Positions 25,928-33,042 of a DNA stretch of 64,000 nt are shown here, one piece after another (position 1 is the first letter of the stretch; each line of letters opens with the position of its first letter). Source of the stretch: Myxococcus stipitatus (GTDB lineage Bacteria > Myxococcota > Myxococcia > Myxococcales > Myxococcaceae). The notes under the pieces are model-generated. The model was not told where the DNA came from and ran no database searches. It worked only from the letters and a program-made list of their open reading frames with translations. The stretch spans positions 620,001 to 684,000 of the forward strand of contig NZ_JAKCFI010000004.1 of assembly GCF_021412625.1 (NCBI RefSeq). The letters are read 5' to 3'. Both the position numbers and the translations under genes were made by a program.

Positions 25928-27991
25928 ATGCCCACCCGGATTCCCCCACCGAGCCGTCCCGCCTCCTCCGCCACCACGTCGCGCGCCTCGAACGAGGCGG
26001 GCGCGAAGCCGTCGCGGACCTCTTCCACCCCGTCATCCGCGCGGCAGGGCGCGGGGGGCAAGGACTTCTTCGACGACGTCCGTCAGCGCAAGAGCGCGGA
26101 GGTCCAGCTCCGGTCTCCGCAAGCCCAGTCGTCGCGCGGCGCCCACGCGCGCGACCTGCCCCGGCAGGATGGCACCCTCGTCGCGGAGCTGCCGGCGAAG
26201 AGCGCCGTCCCCATGCCCACGCAGCCGTCCAGCCGTCCGGGCATGGGCGCCATCCCCTACGACGGGGGCACCACCTTCCGCGTCTGGGCGCCCAACGCGC
26301 AGCGGGTCCAGGTGGCGGGAGACTTCAGCAACTGGCAGGCGGTGGAGCTGCAGCGCGAGGCGAGCGGCAACTTCTCGCTCGACGTCCCGGGCGCCAAGGC
26401 GGGTGAGCAGTACCAGTACGTCGTCCAGGGCAAGTACGGCGACTGGCGCTGGAAGGGCGACCCGCGCGCCAACGACGTGACGAACTCCACGGGCAACTCC
26501 GTCATCGTCGACCACCAGGCCTACCAGTGGAAGCACGACTGGGACTTCAAGATGCCGCCCTGGAACGAGGCGGTCATCTACGAGATGCACGTGGGCACGT
26601 TCAACGACGAGCCCGGTTGGGGGCCCGGCAACTGGCAGAGCGCCATCGACAAGCTCGACCACCTGAAGGACCTGGGCATCAACGTCATCGAGGTGATGCC
26701 CTCCGCGGAGTTCGCCGCCGACTTCAGCTGGGGCTACAACCCCGCGTACCCCAACGCGCCGGAGAGCGCCTACGGCAGCCCGGACGACCTCAAGCGCTTC
26801 GTCGACGAGGCGCACAAGCGCGGCATCGGCGTGGTGATGGACGTCGTCTACAACCACCTGGGCCCCAGCGACCTGCCCCAGTGGGACTTCGACGGCGAGA
26901 CGTACGGCAAGGGCGGCAGCTACTTCTACACGGACTGGCGCGCCAAGACGCCGTGGGGCGACACCCGCCCGGACTACGGCCGCCACGAGGTGCGCGACTA
27001 CCTGCGCGACAACGCCATGATGTGGCTGCGCGACTACCACATGGATGGCCTGCGCCTGGACGCGACGAAGGAGATTCGCCAGGCCAGCGGCGCGGACAAC
27101 CCGCAGGGCTGGCAGCTGCTCAAGGACATCAACGAGGCGGTCAACCGCGAGTTCCCGCAGAAGCTCATCATCGCGGAGGACCTGGGCAACGAGCCGGGCG
27201 TCACGCACCCGCAGGGCGCGGGCTTCGATAGCCAGTGGGACGCCAACTTCGTGCACCCCGTGCGCGCCGCGCTCACCGCGTTCTCCGACAACGACCGGGA
27301 CATGAACGCCGTCGCCCGGGCCATCGGCTTCAAGTACAACGGCAGCGCCACCCAGCGCGTCATCTACACGGAGAGCCACGACGAGGTGGCCAACGGCAAG
27401 CAGCGCCTGCCCAGCGAGGTGGGCGGCTGGGACTCCGGCGGCTACCACGCCAAGAAGCGCTCGCTCATCGGCGCCGCGCTCACCATGACGAGCCCCGGCA
27501 TCCCGATGCTCTTCCAGGGCCAGGAGTTCCTCGAGGACGGCCACTTCCAGGACGGCGACCCGCTCGACTGGAAGAAGAAGGAGTCCTTCGCCGGCATCAA
27601 CCAGGCCTACACGGACCTCATCAAGCTGCGCCGCAACTGGAACGACAACACCGCCGGCCTGCGTGGCGAGAACGTCAACGTCCACCACGTGAACGACAAC
27701 GACAAGGTCATCGCCTTCCACCGCTGGGACAAGGGCGGCGCGGGCGACGACACCATCGTCATCGTCAACTTCGGCGGCAAGCAGCTGTCCAACTACGAGC
27801 TGGGCCTGCCCTCGGACGGCACGTGGAAGGTGCGCTTCAACAGCGACTGGCAGGGCTACTCCGGCGACTTCGGCAACGCCCAGAGCTTCGACGTCGGCGG
27901 CCACTGGGGCGGCAAGGACGGGATGCCCGCCAGCGGCGCGCTCAACAACCTGGGGCCCTACAGCGTCGTCATCCTGTCCAAGGACAAGTGA
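25928..27991 (+). CDS. GH13 alpha-glucan enzyme with CBM48 (branching-enzyme-like)
   Basis: 687 residues, ATG at 25928. The first ~85 residues are a Ser/Pro/Arg/Ala-rich low-complexity region with no hydrophobic signal peptide. Residues ~105-200 form a CBM48 domain (TTFRVWAPNAQRVQVAGDFSNWQ). The GH13 barrel carries all four regions: DVVYNH (Asp305), GLRLDATKEI (nucleophile Asp378), IIAEDLGNE (acid/base Glu417) and YTESHDEV (Asp485). The ESHDEV form and the N-terminal CBM48 fit 1,4-alpha-glucan branching enzymes, but trehalohydrolase-like or amylase activity is not excluded. It may remodel glycogen-like storage polymer or external starch. It shares a promoter-like motif and the signal-less N-terminus with the M4 peptidase. 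Confidence 0.88.
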   Translation: MPTRIPPPSRPASSATTSRASNEAGAKPSRTSSTPSSARQGAGGKDFFDDVRQRKSAEVQLRSPQAQSSRGAHARDLPRQDGTLVAELPAKSAVPMPTQPSSRPGMGAIPYDGGTTFRVWAPNAQRVQVAGDFSNWQAVELQREASGNFSLDVPGAKAGEQYQYVVQGKYGDWRWKGDPRANDVTNSTGNSVIVDHQAYQWKHDWDFKMPPWNEAVIYEMHVGTFNDEPGWGPGNWQSAIDKLDHLKDLGINVIEVMPSAEFAADFSWGYNPAYPNAPESAYGSPDDLKRFVDEAHKRGIGVVMDVVYNHLGPSDLPQWDFDGETYGKGGSYFYTDWRAKTPWGDTRPDYGRHEVRDYLRDNAMMWLRDYHMDGLRLDATKEIRQASGADNPQGWQLLKDINEAVNREFPQKLIIAEDLGNEPGVTHPQGAGFDSQWDANFVHPVRAALTAFSDNDRDMNAVARAIGFKYNGSATQRVIYTESHDEVANGKQRLPSEVGGWDSGGYHAKKRSLIGAALTMTSPGIPMLFQGQEFLEDGHFQDGDPLDWKKKESFAGINQAYTDLIKLRRNWNDNTAGLRGENVNVHHVNDNDKVIAFHRWDKGGAGDDTIVIVNFGGKQLSNYELGLPSDGTWKVRFNSDWQGYSGDFGNAQSFDVGGHWGGKDGMPASGALNNLGPYSVVILSKDK

Positions 27992-28022
27992 CGCCGCGGG
28001 GCTTTCGGCCGGTCGCCGCTGC

Positions 28023-28913
28023 TCACCACTCCCGCGCGAGGATCCAATCGAGCGCGAGCCTCACGCGGGAGGGGAGCTGACGGCGCGACGGGTACACCGC
28101 GAACAGCTCCCGGGACTCCACGGCGCGCGCCGCCACCGTCACGGCGACGAGCTGGCGCCCCTGCTGTTCGATGACCTCCGTGGGCGCGCAGACCACGCCC
28201 AGCCCGGCCACCGCCGCCGAAATCATCACCCGGGGGTCGTCCGCGCAGAAGCGCTCCCGGGGGTGCACCTCCTCGGTCGAGCCGTCCCGTCGGCGCAGGC
28301 GCCACACGGAGCCGGGGCGGGGGAGGATGGCCGGCACGTCGCCGAGCTGCTCCCGCGACAGGTGGGGCCGCTGCTTCAGCTCCTCCCGCACGAACTGCGG
28401 TGACGCGGCGAGCGAGAACGGTACGCTCCCCACGCGCCGGGCCACCAGCTCCGCGTCGCGCACCGGGCCGGTGCGGAACGCCAGGTCGAAGCCCTCGTCC
28501 ACCAGCGGCACCAGCGAGTTGGTCAGGTGCAGCTCCACCTGCACGCCACGGTGGCGCGCCGCGAACGAGAACAGCGCCGGCGCGATGCGCTGGGCCCCCG
28601 TCATCAGCGGCGCCGTGACGCGCAGCCGCCCGGTGGGCTCGTCGTCGCGCTCCGCGGAGCGCTGGAGGACCGCGTCCAGCTCCTCCACCAGATGTCCGGT
28701 CCGCTCCACCAGCCGCGCCCCCTCCTGCGTCAGCCTCACCTGCCGCGAGGTGCGCTGGAGCAGGCGCGCGCCCAGCGTCTCCTCCAGCCGCGCCACCCGC
28801 CGGCTCACCGTGCTGGTGGGGATGCCCAGGCGCCGCGCCGCCTCCACGAAGCTCAGGTGCTTCGCCACCGCCAGGAACAGGCGCACGTCCTCCGTCGAAA
28901 CCATCCCATCCAT
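28023..28913 (-). CDS. LysR-family regulator
   Basis: 296 residues from the ATG at 28913 (MDGMVSTEDVRLFLAV); an ATG at 28940 would add nine residues and one at 28904 would remove three. An N-terminal winged helix (LSFVEAARRLGIPTSTVSRRVARLEETLGARLLQRTSRQ region, residues ~15-65) is followed by a LysR substrate domain of the CrgA/AaeR-like subgroup (GRLRVTAPLMTG, VDEGFDLAFRTGPV). It diverges from an SDR gene at 28975, which is its likely target. A palindrome covers the chosen start codon, suggesting autorepression. Confidence 0.9.
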   Translation of the reverse strand: MDGMVSTEDVRLFLAVAKHLSFVEAARRLGIPTSTVSRRVARLEETLGARLLQRTSRQVRLTQEGARLVERTGHLVEELDAVLQRSAERDDEPTGRLRVTAPLMTGAQRIAPALFSFAARHRGVQVELHLTNSLVPLVDEGFDLAFRTGPVRDAELVARRVGSVPFSLAASPQFVREELKQRPHLSREQLGDVPAILPRPGSVWRLRRRDGSTEEVHPRERFCADDPRVMISAAVAGLGVVCAPTEVIEQQGRQLVAVTVAARAVESRELFAVYPSRRQLPSRVRLALDWILAREW

Positions 28914-28942
28914 GGGATGGAGGATGCCACACCATCCCATGG
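28901..28942. promoter_or_regulatory. Palindromic LysR-type operator overlapping the start codon
   Basis: CCATCCCAT at 28901-28909 and ATGGGATGG at 28912-28920 are perfect complements with a 2-base centre. A third copy of the half-site (CCATCCCATGG) lies at 28932-28942. The cluster spans the start of the LysR gene and extends toward the divergent SDR gene, as expected for a regulator controlling itself and its neighbour. Confidence 0.5.
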
Positions 28943-28974
28943 CCCATGCCGCGCCGCCGCACTACTCCTGGGCC

Positions 28975-29691
28975 ATGACACTCGACAGACAGCAGGTCCT
29001 GGTGGTGGGTGGTTCCTCGGGCATCGGGTTGGCGGTGGCGCGCGCCAGCCTGGAGGCGGGCGCGCACGTCACGCTGGTGAGCCGCTCGGAGGCGCGGCTC
29101 GCGCAAGCGGCGGAGGGGCTCGGCGCGCTCGGGCGCGTGCGCACGGTGGCGCTGGACATCACCGACGAGGCGCGGACGCGGGCCCTCTTCGAGCAGCTCC
29201 CCGTCCTGCACCACGTCGTCGTCACCGCCGTCGACCCCTACTACCAGCCCATCCGCCAGTTCGACCTCGCCCGGGCGCGGCGCACCCTCGACTCCAAGCT
29301 GCTCGCCGCGCTCCATGTGGCCCGCTACGCCCGCTTCGACCCCACGGGCTCGCTGACCTTCGTCACCGGCGTCGCCTCCGAGCGGCCCTCCCCGGGCGGC
29401 GCGGCCATCGCCGCCGTGAACGGCGCGGTCAACGCGCTGGCCCGCGCGCTCGCGCTGGAGCTGGCCCCCCTGCGCGTCAACGCCCTGTCCCCCGGCTGGG
29501 TCGACACGCCCATGTGGGACTCCACGCCCGGGCTCGACAAGTCCCGCGCCTTCGAGTCCCACGCCCGCCGCCTCCCCGTGGGGCGCGTGGGGCGCCCCGA
29601 GGAGGTGGCCCACGCCGCGCGCTTCCTCATGGAGAACGGCTTCACCACCGGCGAGGTCCTCCACGTCGACGGCGGCCACCGCTTCGTCTGA
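28975..29691 (+). CDS. Atypical SDR lacking catalytic Tyr/Lys
   Basis: 238 residues from [13 protein letters not shown] (ATG 28975). The Rossmann start [13 protein letters not shown] and an Arg/Ser pair after strand 2 (TLVSRSEA) indicate NADP binding. In the active-site helix, where classical SDRs have YxxxK, the sequence reads [23 protein letters not shown]: Tyr is replaced by Ile and Lys by Asn. The rest ([27 protein letters not shown]) is well conserved, so the gene is not decayed. Similar substitutions occur in an SDR subgroup of unknown reaction. It is divergent from a LysR gene. A binding or regulatory role, or altered chemistry, is possible. Confidence 0.85.
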   Translation: MTLDRQQVLVVGGSSGIGLAVARASLEAGAHVTLVSRSEARLAQAAEGLGALGRVRTVALDITDEARTRALFEQLPVLHHVVVTAVDPYYQPIRQFDLARARRTLDSKLLAALHVARYARFDPTGSLTFVTGVASERPSPGGAAIAAVNGAVNALARALALELAPLRVNALSPGWVDTPMWDSTPGLDKSRAFESHARRLPVGRVGRPEEVAHAARFLMENGFTTGEVLHVDGGHRFV

Positions 29692-29743
29692 GACGCCCCT
29701 TCCCTGGCCTCCTTCCGCGCCACCGGCCCGACGCGCCGGTGGC

Positions 29744-30066
29744 GCCCGCCCGCTCGCGAGGCTTGCCACCAGCATCCGCCAGGCGCGCCAGTTCGTGCGC
29801 CACGGCTATCTGCGGGTGGACGGCGCGGCCACGGACATCCCCAGCTTCCGCGTGCGGCCGGGCAGCGAGGTGCGCTTCCACCCCGCGCACCTGAAGCTCT
29901 CCATCGTCCGCGAGTCCTTCGAGCGCATGAAGGGGCGGCAGGTTCCCCCCTACGTCCAGGTGCTGGGGGAGGGCGAGGGCGTGAAGTACGTGCGCCTGCC
30001 GGAGCGCGAGGAGATTCCCGTCGACGTGAACGAGCCGTTCATCGTCGAGTTCTACGCGCAGCGCGG
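29744..30066 (+). pseudogene. Ribosomal protein S4 fragment (C-terminal part of rpsD paralogue)
   Basis: Translation from about 29756 gives [21 protein letters not shown], the S4 RNA-binding domain, followed by the S4 C-terminal region ([41 protein letters not shown]). A full S4 has about 205 residues; here roughly the first 100 (zinc/helical N-terminal half) are missing, and the sequence before ARLATS is not S4-like. No start codon with a ribosome site precedes it. The frame has no stop where S4 should end and runs on to 30367. This reads as a truncated second copy of rpsD, not the working gene. The homology is clear by eye; the degree of decay is inferred. Confidence 0.7.
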
Positions 30067-30181
30067 CCAGGCCCCATCCGAGCCGCCGCGTCCTCGGCCC
30101 GAGGAGGACGGCGTTTTTGCACGGGGGCCTGGCATCCCCCGCCTCCTCGACACGAGAGGCTGGAACCCGACGAGGGGTGAC

Positions 30182-30606
30182 ATGACGGATTTCAAGAGGG
30201 GGGACGGCTCGCCGCGGCACTTCATCGTCGGCGCCCGCACCGTGAAGTGGGTGTCGCTCGAGGACGGGGCCTACGGATCCTCAATCTGGACTGGGCCACG
30301 GGCCTGTTCATCCCCGGGGTGGACGACTGGGACAAGTACATGTCTGCGGACGACTCCGAGCAGGTGAGCGAGGACGAGTTCATCCAGCAGACCGAGGCCA
30401 TGCGTCGGGAGCTCTTCACCGGCGACAACGCGGTCTTCGCGCTCTGCGGGCTCCTGGACACCATCGAGGCGACGGCCAGGACCGAGGGCCGGCCCTTGAC
30501 GGAGCAGGAGCGGATCATCGTCATCCTCACCCAGCGCAAGACGCACGCGATGTTCGAGAGCGTCTGTCGCCTGGGCGAGAACGACACCCGGAAGAAGCCG
30601 GACTGA
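30182..30606 (+). pseudogene. Small gene of unknown function with an apparent frameshift
   Basis: An ATG at 30182 with GAGGGG upstream starts [29 protein letters not shown]. Near 30265-30285 this frame loses sense, and the neighbouring frame picks up with [29 protein letters not shown] and continues, protein-like, to the TGA at 30604-30606. Joining the two needs a shift of one base, as after a one-base deletion. The joined product would have about 140 residues, acidic and soluble, with no family I recognise. It is either a true frameshift mutation or a sequencing error. It follows the S4 fragment and precedes a transposase remnant, so real decay is plausible. Confidence 0.6.
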
Positions 30607-30632
30607 GCCTTCGCCCGGGGCCCTGTCCGGTG

Positions 30633-30776
30633 GATGCAAGTGGCGCAAGTAGGAGCAGCCGCGCGCCACTGCGCCATGGCGACGGAGTTGGCGGCGAGCT
30701 CGCCGTAGCACGTGCCAATGGCGCGCTTGTCCTCGAGGCGTCCGACAGCGTGCTCAATGATGTTGCACTGGCGGTA
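30633..30776 (-). pseudogene. IS5-family transposase C-terminal remnant
   Basis: Minus-strand translation gives LYRQCNIIEHAVGRLEDK followed by RAIGTCYGELAANSVAMAQ. This matches the conserved end of IS5-family DDE transposases (Y-R-x-R-N-x-[IV]-E...RLK...RRIATRYEKLA..F.A). The glutamate in IIEHAVGRL corresponds to the last residue of the DDE triad. Only ~48 codons remain; upstream there is no transposase sequence and no terminal inverted repeats were found. It marks an old insertion beside the truncated S4 copy and the frameshifted gene. Confidence 0.65.
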
Positions 30777-30826
30777 GAGGCCTGGGGCGGAGGAAGGGCG
30801 CGGTCCTCCCGCCTGGGGCCCGCGGC

Positions 30827-31312
30827 TCATGCGCGAGCCCTCTGCCACATCAGGGCTTGGAGTGAGCAGAACCACGCGCCGGCGACCAGGAGGTGGCGCA
30901 GGTGGTTCAGCCGGCTCCACGACATCGCGCTCGCCACGGCCTCGGAAGAGTCGGGCGCTTGCATCAGCCGCATCATCGTGGGGATGAAGTACGAGAACGT
31001 GAGGAGTCGGTCCGCGACCACCATCGAGGTGGCCACGAGCCACCAGACGCGCAGCGGCCCCGAGGCGCGGAGCGCGAGGAACACGCTCGCCAGGGTGAGC
31101 AACGTCAAGGGCCCCGTGCTGACGAAGGCCCAGAAGCGCAGCCCCACGTTGTCCCGCCTCGCCTCCTCCGCGAACCAGTGCATGCCCTGGGCGTCGAGCC
31201 ACCTGGGGAGCACGATGCGATGCTCGTAGAGCCCCGCTCCGAACGAGATGCCGAGGTTGAGCACCAGGAGCCACAGGATGATTTCCGCCGCCGACAGCTT
31301 CATGTTCATCAT
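30827..31312 (-). CDS. Four-helix membrane protein, DUF1772-like
   Basis: 161 residues; ATG at 31312 (MMNMKLS), with ATGs also at 31309 and 31303 and no clear ribosome site. Four hydrophobic segments lie at about 8-30, 62-84, 88-108 and 138-156. Conserved-looking residues inside or near the membrane (ISFGAGLYEHRIVLPRW, STGPLTLLTL, SRLNHLRHLL) resemble the DUF1772/anthrone-oxygenase-like group, though the match is by pattern only. It diverges from the MarR-AraC fusion regulator at 31390 and is its likely target. Function unknown. Confidence 0.8.
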   Translation of the reverse strand: MMNMKLSAAEIILWLLVLNLGISFGAGLYEHRIVLPRWLDAQGMHWFAEEARRDNVGLRFWAFVSTGPLTLLTLASVFLALRASGPLRVWWLVATSMVVADRLLTFSYFIPTMMRLMQAPDSSEAVASAMSWSRLNHLRHLLVAGAWFCSLQALMWQRARA

Positions 31313-31389
31313 GCGGGCAGGATGCGTCCCGGACGCGTGGGCGTCTTTCGTACCCTTGTGCTGTTTTTCTCGTTCCTGCGGTGTTCGTC

Positions 31390-32178
31390 ATGAGTCCCCG
31401 ACATGCCCTCCTCGAGCAGATAGGCGCCGACATCGCCCACTTCCAGGATGCCTCCGCGGCATTCGACGCGACCGTGGGGGAGGTGCTCGCGCTGGGCCGG
31501 GCGGAGATGGCGTGCCTGGCGCAGCTTCACTTCGGCGGACCTGCGCCCTTGAGCGCGGTCGCCCGGGGCACCGACGTGGAGCGGCTGGAGCTCGCGGGCT
31601 ACGTCAGGCGGGAGATCGCGGGGAGTGGCAGGCGGCTTGTTCTCACCGAACACGCGCGGGAGTGGATTGAGACAATCTGGGGCCCCCTGCGCCAGGAGGG
31701 GTTTCAGTTGATGGCGGCCTTGCCGGAGGCGGACCTGAAGGTCATCGCGGGCGTCTTGAGCGCGGTGCGCGGGGTCCAGGACCGGCACGCCGCCCGGGTC
31801 GCCAGGCTCCTTCAGGCGCCCGGTGGAGCTGGGGCGGCTCGACGGCGCGGAGGACTCTCCGCCGCCGCGCTCCATCGGGTGCGGCTCTTCATCGAGGCCC
31901 ATCTGGCGCGGCGCATCCGGGTGGAGGAGCTGGCTCGCCATTCCGGCTTGAGCGTCTTCTACTTCACCCGGGCTTTTCGTCAGTCCATGGCGATGACGCC
32001 CCATGCCTATGTGCAACAGCGAAGGGTGGAGCGCGCCCGTGAGCTGCTGAGCCACACATCGCATTCGCTGAGGGAGATCGCGCTCGAGGTCGGCTTCAGC
32101 TCGCAGAGCCACTTCACCACCGTCTTCCGGCGACTGACGGGGCTGACGCCCGCCGTCATCCGACGCGGAGGCGCGTGA
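31390..32178 (+). CDS. MarR-like/AraC fusion transcriptional regulator
   Basis: 262 residues from MSPRHALLEQ (ATG 31390). Residues ~1-125 look like a MarR-type winged helix and its flanking helices: LGRAEMACLAQLHFGGPAPLSAVARGTDVERLELAGYVRRE, then RRLVLTEHAREWIE, with the wing and LTE(x)AR signature of that family. Residues ~150-262 are an AraC double helix-turn-helix (EELARHSGLSVFYFTRAFRQSMAMTPHAYV and ALEVGFSSQSHFTTVFRRLTGLTP). A regulator with two different DNA-binding modules and no separate ligand domain is unusual. It diverges from the four-helix membrane protein gene by 77 bases. Confidence 0.85.
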   Translation: MSPRHALLEQIGADIAHFQDASAAFDATVGEVLALGRAEMACLAQLHFGGPAPLSAVARGTDVERLELAGYVRREIAGSGRRLVLTEHAREWIETIWGPLRQEGFQLMAALPEADLKVIAGVLSAVRGVQDRHAARVARLLQAPGGAGAARRRGGLSAAALHRVRLFIEAHLARRIRVEELARHSGLSVFYFTRAFRQSMAMTPHAYVQQRRVERARELLSHTSHSLREIALEVGFSSQSHFTTVFRRLTGLTPAVIRRGGA

Positions 32179-32600
32179 AGCGCGCTTCGCCAGGCGTGTG
32201 CCCCCCCGTGTGGCGAGGGCCGAGGATGGAAGAAGTGCATCCTCCAGATGGGCCCGCGGGCGCGGCGGAATGGAAGCAGCGCCAGCGCAAGGCGTGAACC
32301 CGAGTGGGAGCGTCGAAGCAAACCAAACAGGGTGCGGGACTACAGGCTGACCGAGGTCAGGTGGCGTCCAGGACTTTGCCGAGCCTCGCCGCAGCTCATC
32401 ACCTCGGGTGGAGGGCCGGGTCGGACAGGGCCTGGCGCTCACGGCTCACGACCTTCCCTCCATCGAGCGGGGAGGCCGCGAGGTGCAGCGCGCCCGCCAG
32501 GGGCGAGCCGGTCGCGTCCGACGTGGCCTCCGTCGACGCCGCGATGATGCGCGACCTCGGAACTCGCCATGGGCCCGCCGTCGCTCCGACCGGACCGGAG
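32179..32600. other. 422-base stretch without a recognisable gene
   Basis: Between the MarR-AraC gene and the BlaI operator all frames were read. Open frames exist on both strands but give Arg/Pro/Ala-rich sequences with no family resemblance, normal start signal or ribosome site. The base composition matches the surroundings. I see nothing functional apart from the operator that begins at 32601. Confidence 0.5.
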
Positions 32601-32646
32601 AAGTACGACGTTCGTCGTTGACGAATTACGATTTCGGTCGTACTTT
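32601..32646 (+). promoter_or_regulatory. BlaI-type operator overlapping a sigma70 promoter
   Basis: AAGTACGAC at 32601-32609 and GTCGTACTT at 32637-32645 are perfect inverted complements. Inside are two smaller dyads: ACGACG-TT-CGTCGT (32605-32618) and TACGA-N6-TCGTA (32627-32642). Over the same bases, TTGACG (32618-32623) and TACTTT (32641-32646) are spaced by 17, a good sigma70-type promoter. The -10 box ends six bases before the repressor ATG, so the mRNA probably begins at or next to the start codon. BlaI/MecI/CopY repressors bind TACA/TGTA- or TACGAC-like palindromes of this type. Confidence 0.8.
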
Positions 32647-32652
32647 GGCCTC

Positions 32653-33042
32653 ATGACAGGCGACGTGATTCCGACCGAGAGCGAGCTCGCCATCCTGGCG
32701 GTGCTCTGGAAGCGGGGCCCGAGCACCGTGCGCGACGTCCACGACGCGTTGGGGCGCGAGGACGGCAAGGGCGCGGGGTACACCACCACGCTCAAGCAGT
32801 TGCAGGTGATGGCGACCAAGGGGCTGGTGAGCCGCGACGAGCGCAGCCGCAGCCACGTGTACGCGGCCCGTGTCGCCGAGTCCCGGACGAAGCGTCAGGT
32901 GGTGCGGGAGCTGTTGGAGCGGGTGTTCGGCGGCTCCTCCGCGGAGCTCGCGGTCCACGCGCTGTCACTCAAGCCCGCGTCGAAGGACGAGCTGCAGGCG
33001 CTGCGGGAGCTGTTGGACACGCAGGACAAGGAGCGCAAGTGA
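32653..33042 (+). CDS. BlaI/MecI/CopY-family repressor
   Basis: 129 residues from the ATG at 32653. The frame is open upstream, but this ATG lies directly after the promoter -10 box. Residues 8-75 form the family winged helix (PTESELAILAVLWKRGPSTVRDVHDALGR, then YTTTLKQLQVMATKGLVSRDERSRSHVYAA). The C-terminal helices (VRELLERVFGGSSAELAVHALS, SKDELQALRELLD) are the dimerisation part where BlaI is cleaved upon signalling. It is cotranscribed and overlaps by one base (TGATG) with the M56 peptidase gene, the standard BlaI-BlaR1 pair. The palindromes just upstream are the obvious autoregulatory target. No beta-lactamase gene is nearby. Confidence 0.95.
   Translation: MTGDVIPTESELAILAVLWKRGPSTVRDVHDALGREDGKGAGYTTTLKQLQVMATKGLVSRDERSRSHVYAARVAESRTKRQVVRELLERVFGGSSAELAVHALSLKPASKDELQALRELLDTQDKERK

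Noticed and set aside
32248..32621. Plus-strand frames of 82-105 codons before the BlaI gene
   Set aside because: Sequence is Arg/Pro/Ala-rich without family resemblance, and the promoter of the next gene overlaps the end.
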